Of a DNA stretch of 64,000 nt, positions 39,121 to 48,273 are shown one piece after another. The position numbers and the translations under genes were made by a program. Numbering within the stretch: the stretch's first letter is position 1; every line of letters starts with the position of its first letter. The notes beneath the pieces are model-generated. The model saw only the letters and a program-made list of their open reading frames with translations, was not told the origin of the DNA and did not search any database. The stretch spans positions 1,240,001 through 1,304,000 of the forward strand of contig NZ_CP014989.1 in assembly GCF_001685415.1 (NCBI RefSeq), in the 5' to 3' direction. Origin of the DNA: Serinicoccus hydrothermalis (GTDB lineage Bacteria > Actinomycetota > Actinomycetes > Actinomycetales > Dermatophilaceae).

Positions 39121-40753
39121 CGGCGGCCTGCTCCAGCAGCGCGCGGGTCTTCTCGTGCCGGTCCAGGACCGTCATGACCGGCTTGCGGACGTGCCGGTAG
39201 GACACCTCGTCGATGGCGTCGTCCAGCACGTGCGCGACCTGCCGTCGGCGCCGCGCCGCCCCGACGCCGCCCGCGACCCGGCCGACCAGCGCGACCAGGA
39301 GCCCGGCCAGCACTCCCCCGGCGAGCAGGGCCAGCGGGATCGGCACCGGGCCCCAGAAGGGTGCGTCCACCGGCAGCTGGAGCCAGCCGAGCACCATGAG
39401 CAGCACGAGCCAGAGCAGCCCGACGACCGCGGTCGCGGCCAGGAGCAGCTGGAGCACGCCGAGCAGCGACCACCAGAACGGCGTGCGCGTCCGCAGCGGC
39501 ACCCCCACGACGGCCTGGTCGAGCGCGTCGGACAGGGTGTCCTCCTGCGGGCTGGCCGCCTCGAGGACGGCGTCGGCCCAGCGCTGCGGCAGCGCCCCGC
39601 CGACGTTCTCGCCGAGCTGGCGGGTGGCGAGCTGCACGTTGGCGCGGGCCGCCGGGGTGGGGCTGGGCAGCGAGGAGCGGCCGAGCACCGCGCGCACGTC
39701 GGACGGCGCGATGCCGGCGCGGCCCGGCGAGTCGTCGCCCAGCCGGAGCCGGCGCAGCGGGTCCGGCCGCAGCCCGGCGACCCAGCGGGTGAAGGGCCAC
39801 CCGGTGCGCGCCACGGCCCGGCGGCGGTAGTCGCGGTCCACCGCGTCGAGCACCACGGGGACGCCGGAGGCGACGGTGAGCGCGTGGTGCAGCCGCCGGT
39901 CCGCCTCCTGGCCGAGCTCGGGGGTCTGCCCGGCCACGCCGCGCTCGTGCACCCGCTCGGCGCTGGAGCGCAGGTCGGCGACGAGGCGCGCCTCGGCGGC
40001 GTTGCGGGCGCCGACGACCTCGCCGATCCGGTCCCGCAGGTCGGGTATGCCCCGCTGGGTCCGCGCCGAGGTGAGGACGATCTCGTGCCGGCCGGCCCCG
40101 TCCGCCTCGACCAGCCGGCGCAGGTCGGCGGCGACCTGCTCGACCTCGCCGTCCCCGCGGATCCGGTCGACCTGGTTGAGCACGACGAGCATCACCGCGT
40201 CGTGGTGCCGCAGCGGCCGGAGGTAGTCGTCGTGGAGGCGCGCGTCGGCATACTTCTGCGGGTCGGCCACCCAGACGAAGACGTCGGCCCGCTCCAGGAT
40301 CCGGTCCGCCTCGACCCGGTGCCGCAGCTCGCGGGAGTCGAAGTCGGGCAGGTCCACGAGGACCAGCCCGTCCAGGCCCGCGTTGTCCTGCGTCATCGTC
40401 ACGTGGTGCCGGTTGGCGACCCCGAGCCAGTCGAGCAGCTCGGAGGCGTCCTCCTCACCCCAGACCGCGGCACCCGCCTCCGCGGTGGTGGGGCGGCGCG
40501 GGCTGATCGTCGAGACGTCCTCGCCGGTGAGGGCGTTGAACAGGCTGGACTTGCCCGACCCGGTCGCGCCCGCGAGCGCGACGACGGTCCGCCCGCCGGC
40601 GATGGCCCAGCGCTCCCCGACCCGGCCGAGCACCTGCCGGGCGGCGTCGGACGACTCCGGCTCCAGCTCGGGCCCGCCCACCTCCAGCGCGGTCGACAGC
40701 CGCTCCGAACGCTCGACGACGCTCTGCGTGGTGCTCCCCTTGCCCCTCCGCAT
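39116..40753 (-). CDS. Membrane-associated dynamin-like/YfjP-type GTPase
   Basis: A 545-residue protein. The GTPase domain is N-terminal: the P-loop GATGSGKSSLFNAL is near residue 62, G3 is DLPDFDS and G4 is NQVD. A helical middle part is followed by two strongly hydrophobic segments near residues 425-490 and a basic C-terminus. ATG 40753 overlaps the stop of the upstream dynamin-like gene (ATGA), so the two form a coupled pair, like the dynAB pair described in Streptomyces sporulation septation. A shared membrane-remodelling role is inference. Confidence 0.85.
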   Translation of the reverse strand: MRRGKGSTTQSVVERSERLSTALEVGGPELEPESSDAARQVLGRVGERWAIAGGRTVVALAGATGSGKSSLFNALTGEDVSTISPRRPTTAEAGAAVWGEEDASELLDWLGVANRHHVTMTQDNAGLDGLVLVDLPDFDSRELRHRVEADRILERADVFVWVADPQKYADARLHDDYLRPLRHHDAVMLVVLNQVDRIRGDGEVEQVAADLRRLVEADGAGRHEIVLTSARTQRGIPDLRDRIGEVVGARNAAEARLVADLRSSAERVHERGVAGQTPELGQEADRRLHHALTVASGVPVVLDAVDRDYRRRAVARTGWPFTRWVAGLRPDPLRRLRLGDDSPGRAGIAPSDVRAVLGRSSLPSPTPAARANVQLATRQLGENVGGALPQRWADAVLEAASPQEDTLSDALDQAVVGVPLRTRTPFWWSLLGVLQLLLAATAVVGLLWLVLLMVLGWLQLPVDAPFWGPVPIPLALLAGGVLAGLLVALVGRVAGGVGAARRRRQVAHVLDDAIDEVSYRHVRKPVMTVLDRHEKTRALLEQAAA

Positions 40754-42456
40754 CAGCGGGTCTCCTCGACCTGCGCGGCGGCCGCCTCCAGCTCGCGGAT
40801 CGGCTCCGGCGACACCGGGACCGAGCGCTGCAGCACGCCGTCGAAGCGTCCGGCCTCCGCGGCATACAGCGCGCGGACCTTGTCGACGAGGTCGTCGCGG
40901 GCGCGGGCCGCCATCCGCCGGACCGCCTCGTCCCCGAAGACCGCCTCGAGCAGACGCTGCGCCAGCACGGCCGACCCGGCGCCGACCGCGACCTCGGCCC
41001 CGGTCGGGATGAAGGCGGTGGCGCTGAAGACCACGACCATGAGCAGCACGCCGAGCCCGTTGACCCCGAAGGCGAGGTAGCGCGCGGTGGTGCGCCGCGA
41101 GCCCGCCTCCTCCCGGACCATCTCGAGGATGTCGCGCTGCCAGTCGCGGATGAGCCGCTCCACCTGCTCGGTGAAGTCGGGCGAGGCCTTGCCGAGCCCG
41201 GGGTGCTCCTCGACGAGGCGCCGGCCCCCGGGCGCCTGCTTCCAGGCGCGGGCCGCGGTGCTGGCCGCGACCTGGCCGTGCGAGGTGATGAGCGCGGCGG
41301 CACCGGTCTGCAGCGCCTCCCCCAACGGCTCGGAGGTGAGCTCCTTGCCGGTGAAGAACGAGGTCAGCCGGTCGCGCACGCGCCCGACGCCCGCCTCGAT
41401 CGAGCGGAAGAACTCCCCGGTGCCGACCAGCTCGTGCCAGCGGGCGAGGACCTCCCCGCGCAGCAGCGAGCCGTCCCGCACCCCTTCACCGACCGACTCC
41501 AGCGCGTCCCGGTATGCCTGCTCCGGCGCCTCCTGGAGCGCACCCAGCGCCTCGACCTGGTCCCGCCCCGCGTCCGCGAGCGCGTGCGCCCGCGCGTCGA
41601 GCGAGCCGAGGGTCCCGGAGAGGGTGCGGCGGATGACGACCGCGCGGGCGCGGGCGTCGCTCGCCAGCGAGTGCAGCCAGCCGCGCAGCCGCTCGCTGTG
41701 CCGCCCGGGGATGCGGCCGTCCTCGAGGTCGACCTCGGGGACGGTGAAGATGGGCGACTTCCCCAGGCCCTGCTCGCGCAACATGGTCGCCAGGTGCACC
41801 CGGACCTGCTCCATGGCCTCCGGCGGCACCCGGTTGAGCACGATCGCCACCGAGGTGCCGCGCTCGCTGGCCTCGCGCAGCAGCCCCCACGGGACGGCGT
41901 CGGCATACCGGGACGCGGTGGTGACGAAGAGCCACAGGTCGGCGGCCGAGAGAAGCTGCTTGGACAGCTGCCGGTTGGCCGCGACGACGGAGTCGATGTC
42001 GGGGGCGTCGAGCAGCGCGAGCCCGGCCGGCAGCGCCTCCGCGGCGACCAGCCGGACCGCCCCGGGGTCCTCGACCTCGGCGGCCTCCCCGCCCACCCGT
42101 GCCAGCCCGGGCAGCACCCGGGTGCCGGTGAACCAGCGCGCGTCGTCGGGGTGGTGCACGAGGACCGAGGCGCGGGTGGTCGGGCGCAGCACCCCGGCGC
42201 GGCTGACCTCCTGGCCGACGACAGTGTTGACCAGCGTCGACTTCCCCGCGCCGGTGGAGCCGCCGACGACCGCGAGCAGCGGGGCGTCGAGGGAGCGCAG
42301 CCGCGGCAGGACGTAGTCGTCGAGCTGCTGCTCCATCTCGCGGCGGGCCGTGCGGGCCTCCTGGACGCCGTCCAGGTCGAGCGGGAGGGCGACCTCCCCG
42401 GCGCCGGCGCGCAGCCTCTCGACGGCAGCGAGCAGCGCAGCGGGGTCCGTGGTCAC
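40753..42456 (-). CDS. Dynamin-family GTPase, partner of the gene at 39116
   Basis: A 567-residue protein with the P-loop GGSTGAGKSTLVNTVVG near residue 52, G3 DAPDIDS and G4 NRVP. A long helical region follows, then a hydrophobic pair near residues 475-510 (YLAFGVNGLGVLLMVVVFSA) and a helical tail. This is the architecture of bacterial dynamin-like proteins that act on the membrane. GTG 42456 was chosen for the N-terminus VTTDPAALLAAVERLRAG. The stop overlaps the next GTPase. Confidence 0.85.
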   Translation of the reverse strand: MTTDPAALLAAVERLRAGAGEVALPLDLDGVQEARTARREMEQQLDDYVLPRLRSLDAPLLAVVGGSTGAGKSTLVNTVVGQEVSRAGVLRPTTRASVLVHHPDDARWFTGTRVLPGLARVGGEAAEVEDPGAVRLVAAEALPAGLALLDAPDIDSVVAANRQLSKQLLSAADLWLFVTTASRYADAVPWGLLREASERGTSVAIVLNRVPPEAMEQVRVHLATMLREQGLGKSPIFTVPEVDLEDGRIPGRHSERLRGWLHSLASDARARAVVIRRTLSGTLGSLDARAHALADAGRDQVEALGALQEAPEQAYRDALESVGEGVRDGSLLRGEVLARWHELVGTGEFFRSIEAGVGRVRDRLTSFFTGKELTSEPLGEALQTGAAALITSHGQVAASTAARAWKQAPGGRRLVEEHPGLGKASPDFTEQVERLIRDWQRDILEMVREEAGSRRTTARYLAFGVNGLGVLLMVVVFSATAFIPTGAEVAVGAGSAVLAQRLLEAVFGDEAVRRMAARARDDLVDKVRALYAAEAGRFDGVLQRSVPVSPEPIRELEAAAAQVEETR

Positions 42457-42509
42457 GGGCCTAGTGTGGCCCTCGCGCCGCCACCGGCCAAGACGAACCG
42501 CCGGGCCGC

Positions 42510-43652
42510 TCAGCTGCGCGTGGCGTCGGCGTGCGCGAGCAGCGCCCTGGACTCGCCGAGGAAGCGCTCGGCGTGCTCGCCGAACCACTCCTCGACCTCG
42601 CCGAACTGCCGCACGAAGGCCTCGCGGTCGCCCGTGCGCAGCAGCTCGATGGCTCGTGCGTAGCGCTCGTGGTAGCGCTCGACGAGCTCCAGCGCGTCCG
42701 AGGAGCCGGTGATGATGTCGAAGTAGAGCTCGGCGTCCTGGGCGAAGAGCCGGCCGACCATGATGAGCTCGAGCCGGTAGATCGGGGAGGACAGCGCCAG
42801 GAGGGTGTCGAGGTCGCGGTCCTCGTGCGCCAGGTGCCAGCCGTAGGCGAAGGTCGAGAAGTGGCGCAGCGCCTGGATGAGACCCATCGCGTGGTCGTGC
42901 TCGTCGGCGTCGACCTCGTGCACCCGGGCGCCCCAGAGCCGGATCTGCTCGACCAGCCAGGTGCTGGCCTGCGGCTCGCGCCCGGGGACGGCGGCCACGA
43001 CCTGCTTGGCGAAGCTGTCGACGTCCGGGCCGAACATCGGGTGCAGCCCCAGCACCGGTCCCGGGTGGGTCTCGAGCATCGCCCGCATGACCTCGCGCTT
43101 GGTGGAGGTCAGGTCGGCGAGCAGGCAGTCGGCGGGCAGCGGCGGCAGCCCGCGCACGACGTCGAGGGTGTCGGCGATCGGCACCGAGACGAGCACCACC
43201 CCCGCCCCGTCGACCGCCTCGGCCACCTGCTCGGGGGTGTCGTCGCGCTCGACGACGCGCACGTCATACCCGGACAGCGCGAACATCCGCCCCCACAGCG
43301 CGCCCATCCGCCCCGCCCCGCCGACGACCACGACCGGGCCGAGGTCGGGTGCCTGCCGGGTGAAGCCCATGTTCTTCTCGTGGGTGTATGCCTCGCGCAT
43401 GCACCGGCGCAGCACATCCTCGACGAGGTCGGGCGGCAGGCCGCGCTCGGCGGCGCGCTCGCGCTTCGTGGCGATCATCGCGCGTTCCCGCGCGGGGTCG
43501 TAGATCGGCAGCCCGTGCCGCCCCTTGACCTCCCCCACCTGGGAGACGAGCTCCAGCCGGCGCGCGAGCAGCTCCATCACCTGGGCGTCGACGTCGTCGA
43601 TCTGGTCCCGCAGCGGCGCCAGGGCCTCCTGCGCCCCCGAGGGTGTGCTCAT
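42510..43652 (-). CDS. tyrA: Bifunctional chorismate mutase/prephenate dehydrogenase (T-protein)
   Basis: A 380-residue fusion that makes 4-hydroxyphenylpyruvate for tyrosine synthesis. Residues about 8-100 are an AroQ chorismate mutase ([20 protein letters not shown]). About 100-380 are prephenate dehydrogenase ([18 protein letters not shown] as NAD site; [24 protein letters not shown]). It closely matches the E. coli TyrA sequence as I recall it. Actinobacteria usually carry a single-domain TyrA, so this is an unusual form and a transfer candidate. ATG 43652 lies eight bases after TAGGAT. Confidence 0.93.
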   Translation of the reverse strand: MSTPSGAQEALAPLRDQIDDVDAQVMELLARRLELVSQVGEVKGRHGLPIYDPARERAMIATKRERAAERGLPPDLVEDVLRRCMREAYTHEKNMGFTRQAPDLGPVVVVGGAGRMGALWGRMFALSGYDVRVVERDDTPEQVAEAVDGAGVVLVSVPIADTLDVVRGLPPLPADCLLADLTSTKREVMRAMLETHPGPVLGLHPMFGPDVDSFAKQVVAAVPGREPQASTWLVEQIRLWGARVHEVDADEHDHAMGLIQALRHFSTFAYGWHLAHEDRDLDTLLALSSPIYRLELIMVGRLFAQDAELYFDIITGSSDALELVERYHERYARAIELLRTGDREAFVRQFGEVEEWFGEHAERFLGESRALLAHADATRS

Positions 43653-43679
43653 GGCGACCGATCCTAGAGGAGCGCGCAC

Positions 43680-43685
43680 TAGACT
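43680..43685 (+). promoter_or_regulatory. -10 box of tRNA-Arg
   Basis: TAGACT lies eleven bases before the mature tRNA 5' end. No clear -35 is seen. Confidence 0.55.
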
Positions 43686-43696
43686 GGGACGCTCCG

Positions 43697-43769
43697 GCCC
43701 CCGTAGCTCAATGGATAGAGCAACGGCCTTCTAATCCGTCGGTTGCGCGTTCGAGTCGCGCCGGGGGCA
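43697..43769 (+). tRNA. tRNA-Arg (TCT)
   Basis: A 73-base cloverleaf. The acceptor arm GCCCCCG pairs with CGGGGGC. The D arm is GCTCAATGGATAGAGC, the anticodon loop CTTCTAA has anticodon TCT, and the T arm has GTTCGAGTC. The CCA end is not encoded. One C-U mismatch closes the anticodon stem, which is common in this tRNA. Confidence 0.95.
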
Positions 43770-43861
43770 CCGATCGGACGGTGCCGGGTCCGGCACGACC
43801 GGGTCGTCGCCCGGGGCCCGTCCAGGTCGCACACCCCGGCGCGATCGGGGACGCTGGAGGC

Positions 43862-44092
43862 ATGAGCAAGCACACCCTCACCATCAGCCTGGAGGCCGAC
43901 ATCACCGACGAGGACGCCCTCGTGGAGTCGGTCGAGCAGGACACCCCTGACGACTCGCTGTCCCCGCACGACATCCGCGAGGAGGAGCGCGCCGCCTCCA
44001 GCCTGGTGGCGGGCGTCTCCAAGGCCCTCAAGGACCTCTCGGTCCCCGGGGTCGAGATCAGCCAGCCCAAGGTCGAGGCCCGCGACGCCTGA
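43862..44092 (+). CDS. Small acidic hypothetical protein
   Basis: A 76-residue protein, MSKHTLTISLEADITDEDAL onward, acidic in the middle (VEQDTPDDSLSPHDIREEE), with no membrane segment or signal peptide. ATG 43862 follows GCTGGAGG. It lies between tRNA-Arg and the convergent prsW. The family and role are unknown. Confidence 0.65.
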   Translation: MSKHTLTISLEADITDEDALVESVEQDTPDDSLSPHDIREEERAASSLVAGVSKALKDLSVPGVEISQPKVEARDA

Positions 44093-44101
44093 GGAGGACG
44101 C

Positions 44102-45331
44102 TCAGGCCTGGGGCACGAAGACCCGCCGGTGCGCGGTGACGGCGTCGAGGATCCGCTTCTCGCGCGCCTGCCACACCGGGTCCGGGCCGCCGGAGATCAG
44201 GTGCTTGCGTACCATCGCCAGCTCCCCGCTCTCGTCCTGGAAGGCCTCCATCGCCTTCTCGGCCTGCTTGCCCCCGACGCCGCCGGCCCAGCGGCGCGCC
44301 CGGCGACGCTCGCCGGGGCTGGCGAGCATGGCGACCTCGGCGGGGGTGTACCACCCGGCCATGCCGTAGGTCGTGAGCGCGTCGCGCATGAGCCGGGACT
44401 CGCGGTTGCGGGCCCAGCGCAGAAGCAGCAGGAAGGCGATGAAGAGCGGGACCTGGACGACGAGGAAGAGCACGAGGTAGTACTCCGAGGCGGCGACCGC
44501 GCTGTAGTTGAACAGCGCGTGCAGGAAGACCGCGCACGCCAGACCGACGAGCACGACCCAGGCGGAGCTGGCCCGGCGACGGTGGGCGACCAGCCCGAGC
44601 GCCAGGCCGGTGCAGACGGTGAACATCGGGTGGGCGAACGGGCTGACCAGGCAGCGCATGATGAACAGCCCGACCAGCCCGGGGGCGCCGGCCTCGAGGA
44701 AGGTCTGCCCGAGGTAGAGGATGTTCTCGACGAAGGCGAAGCCCGCGGCGACGATCCCGGCATACACGATGCCGTCGGTGACACCGTTGAACTCCCGCCT
44801 GGCGAAGAGGAAGATCAGCAGCACGCCGAGTCCCTTGGCGACCTCCTCGGTGAGCGGGGCCACCAGGACTGCGCCCGCGACGAGCGGGTCGGCCCCGGTG
44901 CCCGCGAGGACCGCCACGCCGATCTCGTTGAGCAGCAGCGCCGCGAGCGTGGAGATCAGCGCGCCCCAGAGGAAGGCGAACCACAGCAGGCGCGCGGGCT
45001 CGGCCTCGAGCCGGTCGACCCAGATGAAGAGGGGTATGACGATGCCCAGCGCGAGCGAGGCGCTCAGCATGCCGAGGATCGCGGCCTGCAGCCCGACCGC
45101 CGTGGTGACGATGAGGGTCATGGCCAGCGCGGCCAGCCCGAAGACGCTCACCACCGCGCTCCAGAGCAGCACGCGACGGATGACCGGGCGCCGCGTGGCG
45201 TTGGGCGGCGTCGGCCCCTGCGGCTGCTGGAAGGACATCACCTGGTGCCAGTCCCCGGACGTGCCGGGGGCGCCGCTGCCGGCGGAGGAGCCGGGCAGGG
45301 AGCTGCTCGGCGGAGTGGGCTGGAAGAGCAT
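44102..45331 (-). CDS. prsW: PrsW-family intramembrane metalloprotease
   Basis: A 409-residue membrane protein of the PrsW (M82) family, some of which cleave anti-sigma factors. About nine hydrophobic segments are seen. Family motifs are LTEEVAKGLGV (EExxK), AFVENILYLGQ, FAHPMFT and FLHALFN. A Pro/Ser-rich cytosolic N-terminus (about 1-50) and a charged C-terminal tail flank the core. ATG 45331 is seven bases after TAGCCT, so leaderless; a second ATG at 45238 (MSFQQPQ) is possible. A link to the sigma modules of this window is speculative. Confidence 0.88.
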   Translation of the reverse strand: MLFQPTPPSSSLPGSSAGSGAPGTSGDWHQVMSFQQPQGPTPPNATRRPVIRRVLLWSAVVSVFGLAALAMTLIVTTAVGLQAAILGMLSASLALGIVIPLFIWVDRLEAEPARLLWFAFLWGALISTLAALLLNEIGVAVLAGTGADPLVAGAVLVAPLTEEVAKGLGVLLIFLFARREFNGVTDGIVYAGIVAAGFAFVENILYLGQTFLEAGAPGLVGLFIMRCLVSPFAHPMFTVCTGLALGLVAHRRRASSAWVVLVGLACAVFLHALFNYSAVAASEYYLVLFLVVQVPLFIAFLLLLRWARNRESRLMRDALTTYGMAGWYTPAEVAMLASPGERRRARRWAGGVGGKQAEKAMEAFQDESGELAMVRKHLISGGPDPVWQAREKRILDAVTAHRRVFVPQA

Positions 45332-45338
45332 GGGCCTG

Positions 45339-45366
45339 AGGCTACCGGGACACGAGCGCCTACCCT
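45339..45366. promoter_or_regulatory. Back-to-back leaderless promoters of prsW and orn
   Basis: The 42 bases between the two start codons hold TAGCCT (minus strand, 45344-45339) and TACCCT (plus strand, 45361-45366). Each lies exactly seven bases before its start codon. Confidence 0.6.
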
Positions 45367-45373
45367 GGATGCC

Positions 45374-45985
45374 GTGAGTGGTGAGCGGATCGTCTGGATC
45401 GACTGCGAGATGACCGGCCTGGACACGGTCGCGGACGCGCTGGTGGAGGTGGCCTGCCTCGTCACCGACTCCGAGCTGACCGTGCTCGGTGACGGCGTCG
45501 ACGTGGTGATCCGGCCGCCGGACGAGGCGCTGGAGCAGATGGGCGACTTCGTGCGCACGATGCACACCGACTCCGGGCTCCTCCCGCTGCTGGAGAGCGG
45601 CATCACCCTGGAGGAGGCGCAGCGCCAGGTCCTGGAGTATGTCCGTGCGCACGTCCCGGAGGCGCGCAAGGCGCCGCTGGGCGGCAACACGGTGAGCACC
45701 GACCGTGCCTTCATCGCGCGCGACATGCCCGAGCTGGACGCGCACCTGCACTACCGGATCGTCGACGTCTCCTCGATCAAGGAGCTGGCCAAGCGGTGGT
45801 ACCCCCGCGCCTACTACATGGCCCCCGCCAAGACCGGCGGCCACCGTGCGCTCGGCGACATCCGGGACAGCATCGCCGAGCTGCGCTACTACCGCGAGGC
45901 GCTCTTCCGCGAGCTGCCCGGGCTGGACTCGACCACGCTCAAGGAGATCGCGGCGCGGCACACCGAGGGCGCGGCGCCGGCCTGA
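45374..45985 (+). CDS. orn: Oligoribonuclease
   Basis: A 203-residue DEDDh exonuclease that finishes RNA decay by degrading 2-5-mers and pGpG. The motifs are VWIDCEMTGLD, the middle Asp in NTVSTDRAFIARDMP, and HRALGDIRDSIAELRYY. GTG 45374 lies seven bases after TACCCT, which decides a leaderless start. The gene is followed at once by a strong terminator and a tRNA-His on the other strand. It corresponds to Rv2511. Confidence 0.96.
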   Translation: MSGERIVWIDCEMTGLDTVADALVEVACLVTDSELTVLGDGVDVVIRPPDEALEQMGDFVRTMHTDSGLLPLLESGITLEEAQRQVLEYVRAHVPEARKAPLGGNTVSTDRAFIARDMPELDAHLHYRIVDVSSIKELAKRWYPRAYYMAPAKTGGHRALGDIRDSIAELRYYREALFRELPGLDSTTLKEIAARHTEGAAPA

Positions 45986-46020
45986 TCGGTCGGCCGATCG
46001 GCATACGCCCCGAGCACGAC

Positions 46021-46050
46021 GAAGGCCCCGGCACGATTGCCGGGGCCTTC
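46021..46050 (+). terminator. Intrinsic terminator after orn
   Basis: A perfect 13-base stem (GAAGGCCCCGGCA with TGCCGGGGCCTTC) closes a CGAT loop, followed by TCTC. It lies 36 bases after the orn stop and seven bases before the 3' end of tRNA-His. Confidence 0.88.
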
Positions 46051-46056
46051 TCTCGG

Positions 46057-46130
46057 GGTGAGCGACGGGGTTTGAACCCGCGACCCTCGCGACCACAACG
46101 CGATGCTCTACCTGCTGAGCTACGCCCACC
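46057..46130 (-). tRNA. tRNA-His (GTG)
   Basis: A 74-base cloverleaf including the G-1 at 46130 that pairs with the discriminator C, a mark of tRNA-His. The acceptor arm GTGGGCG pairs with CGCTCAC (one G-U). The anticodon loop TTGTGGT carries GTG, and the T arm has GTTCAAACC. CCA is not encoded. Confidence 0.95.
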
Positions 46131-46232
46131 ATGCTGCCTGCGGGCGAGCCCGGGCAACGCCGACCATCGTAGCGCCTCCGGGGTGTGCCCGAGAAACGCG
46201 GCGGTCAGCAGGAGCGTGGACGCGGGGACGGC

Positions 46233-47258
46233 TCAACGCCGCGAGGGCTCGCGACCCTCCAGCCCGGTCTCCTCCCCCGCCGCCTCGAGGTCCGCGGCGG
46301 CCTGCATGCGGGTCTCCCGCGCCTCGCGGACCACCTCGGCCTGCTTGGCCTCCTTCTTCTCCGTGCCCTCCACGTCGCGCGGCGGCAGCAGGATCTCGTC
46401 CTCGGCCGCCATCCCGGCGGCGAGCTCCTTGCCGCGCTCGATCTCGGCGTCGAGCTCGGCCCCCATGACCAGCGAGGTGTTGATGAGCCAGACCATGAGC
46501 AGCAGGATGATGACACCACCGAGGGCGCCGTAGGTGGCGTTGTAGCTGCCGGCGTTCATGGCGTAGACGAAGAAACCCGCCCCGGCCAGGATCGCCATGA
46601 TGACGGCGAGGATCGCGCCCGGCGCGAGCAGGCGGAACTTGGGCTGCCGGACGTTGGGGGTGCCCCAGTAGAGCAGGCTGACGATGGTCATGAGGATGAC
46701 GAGGATGACCGGCCACTTGGCGATGTTCCAGACCGTGGTGGCGGTCTCGTCGAGGCCGACGAGACCGAAGACCGCCTCGGACAGGGTGCCCGAGAGGGTC
46801 ACCGACAGCACGATCGTCATGAGCAGGAGCATCACCAGCACGGTGAGCGCGAGCAGCCAGGGCCGCAGCTTCCAGATCGGCCGGCCCTCCTCGACCCCGT
46901 AGACGGTGTTCATCATCCGGCTGAAGGCGTTGACATAGTTCGACGCCGACCACAGCGAGCCGAGCAGACCGATGATGAGCAGCACGCCGGCGCCGCCCGC
47001 GCCGCTCATGCTGGCGAGGTACTCCTGCACCGTGGAGATCGTGGACTCCTGCATCCCGAGGTCGCTGCCCAGGTCGGAGATGGCCTCGCTCGTCGCGTCG
47101 CCCTGGCCGATGAAGGTCAGCGAGGTCGAGATCGCGAGGATCATCGGGAAGATCGACATCATCGAGTAGTAGGTCAGCGCGGCAGCGAGGTCGGTGCCCT
47201 TGTCGCCGGTGAACTCGGCCAGGGTCCGCTTGCCCACGACCTTCCAGTCGGTCTTCAT
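46233..47258 (-). CDS. YihY/BrkB-family membrane protein
   Basis: A 341-residue protein with six membrane segments. Marks of the family are DLAAALTYYSMMSIFPMILA near residue 22, LWSASNYVNAFSRMMNTVYG in the middle, and GGVIILLLMVWLINTSLVMG in the last segment, followed by GAELDAEIERGK and a long charged tail of about 60 residues. The function in bacteria is not settled; older records call it ribonuclease BN or virulence factor BrkB. ATG 47258 follows GAGAGGG. Confidence 0.9.
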   Translation of the reverse strand: MKTDWKVVGKRTLAEFTGDKGTDLAAALTYYSMMSIFPMILAISTSLTFIGQGDATSEAISDLGSDLGMQESTISTVQEYLASMSGAGGAGVLLIIGLLGSLWSASNYVNAFSRMMNTVYGVEEGRPIWKLRPWLLALTVLVMLLLMTIVLSVTLSGTLSEAVFGLVGLDETATTVWNIAKWPVILVILMTIVSLLYWGTPNVRQPKFRLLAPGAILAVIMAILAGAGFFVYAMNAGSYNATYGALGGVIILLLMVWLINTSLVMGAELDAEIERGKELAAGMAAEDEILLPPRDVEGTEKKEAKQAEVVREARETRMQAAADLEAAGEETGLEGREPSRR

Positions 47259-47408
47259 CGCGCCCTCTCGTGCGTGCTGTCGGTGACGTCGGCCAGTCTG
47301 GCACGCGGGTCCGACAGGGGCAGGGCGGCGCGACCCCGTGCGGGCGTGCACGGTCAGGGCGGCGCCGGTCGGCCAGGTCTGTCGGTGCCGAGATCTAGGC
47401 TCCTGCTC

Positions 47409-48059
47409 ATGAGTATGACGATCGCCGAGACCCCCGGCCTGTCCGCTCCGATGCGCTCGGCCCTGGCGGAGGCCGGCTTCACCACCCTGGCCGACCTCGA
47501 CGGGCAGTCGCGCACGGCGCTCCTCCACCTGCACGGGGTCGGGAAGGTCGGGCTGACTCGCCTCCAGGAGGCGATGGAGCAGGAGGGGCTCGCGCTGGAC
47601 GGCGGGCACGCCTCGTGGACGGCCACGGATCGCGGGGAGGCGCCGCTCGCGGCGGGCAGATCGGCGGAGGCGAAGACCGCGCCGTCGGGCGACTCGGCGC
47701 GCGAGTGGATCGCACAGCTGCCCTGGCCGCGCCGGGTCGAGCAGGGGCTGCGCCTGCTGGAGATCTTCGAGGACGTGACCGGCGCGCCACCGCGGATGTG
47801 GGGCCCGTCGATCGTCGGGTTCGGGGAGGCGCACTACCAGTACGCCACCGGCCGCGAGGGCGACACCATGCGCGTCGGATTCTCCCCGCGCAAGGGCGCG
47901 ATCACGCTCTACGGCCTGCAGTCCTACGGCTCGCACGAGGACCTGGTCGACGCTCTCGGGACGACGAAGCTGGGCAAGGGCTGCATCTACGTCAACCAGC
48001 TGGAGGACGTCGACGAGACCGCCCTGCGCCGGCTGGTCGCCGCCGCCTGGGCGGGCTGA
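47409..48059 (+). CDS. DUF1801 protein with N-terminal helix-hairpin-helix
   Basis: A 216-residue protein. The N-terminal 60 residues look like a helix-hairpin-helix module (LSAPMRSALAEAGFTTLADL; LHGVGKVGLTRLQEAM). The C-terminal half is DUF1801 (WGPSIVGFGEAHYQYATGRE; MRVGFSPRKGAITLYGL; LGKGCIYVNQLEDVD). The function is unknown; an HhH module would suggest nucleic-acid contact. TAGGCT lies seven bases before ATG 47409, so leaderless. A hairpin and a tRNA-Lys follow. Confidence 0.85.
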   Translation: MSMTIAETPGLSAPMRSALAEAGFTTLADLDGQSRTALLHLHGVGKVGLTRLQEAMEQEGLALDGGHASWTATDRGEAPLAAGRSAEAKTAPSGDSAREWIAQLPWPRRVEQGLRLLEIFEDVTGAPPRMWGPSIVGFGEAHYQYATGREGDTMRVGFSPRKGAITLYGLQSYGSHEDLVDALGTTKLGKGCIYVNQLEDVDETALRRLVAAAWAG

Positions 48060-48081
48060 GGACATACCTCCGGGGATGCGA

Positions 48082-48112
48082 AGAGCGCCCCGGCGTGATG
48101 CCGAGGCGCTCT
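48082..48112 (+). terminator. Hairpin terminator after the DUF1801 gene
   Basis: AGAGCGCC pairs with GGCGCTCT, then one mismatch, then CGGC with GCCG around a GTGAT loop. It lies 22 bases after the stop and nine before tRNA-Lys, and could serve both strands. Confidence 0.75.
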
Positions 48113-48120
48113 CGATGCGG

Positions 48121-48193
<73 letters not shown>

Positions 48194-48273
48194 GCAACAG
48201 CGAAGAACTTTACCACCGGGTCGGGCCGGCGACGAAATCGGCGCCTCGTCTGTTCGCGCGCCCGGCCCCGCAC

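Noticed and set aside
43697-43769. A genomic island integrated at tRNA-Arg
   Set aside because: No integrase or duplicated tRNA 3' end was seen on either side, and base composition does not change.
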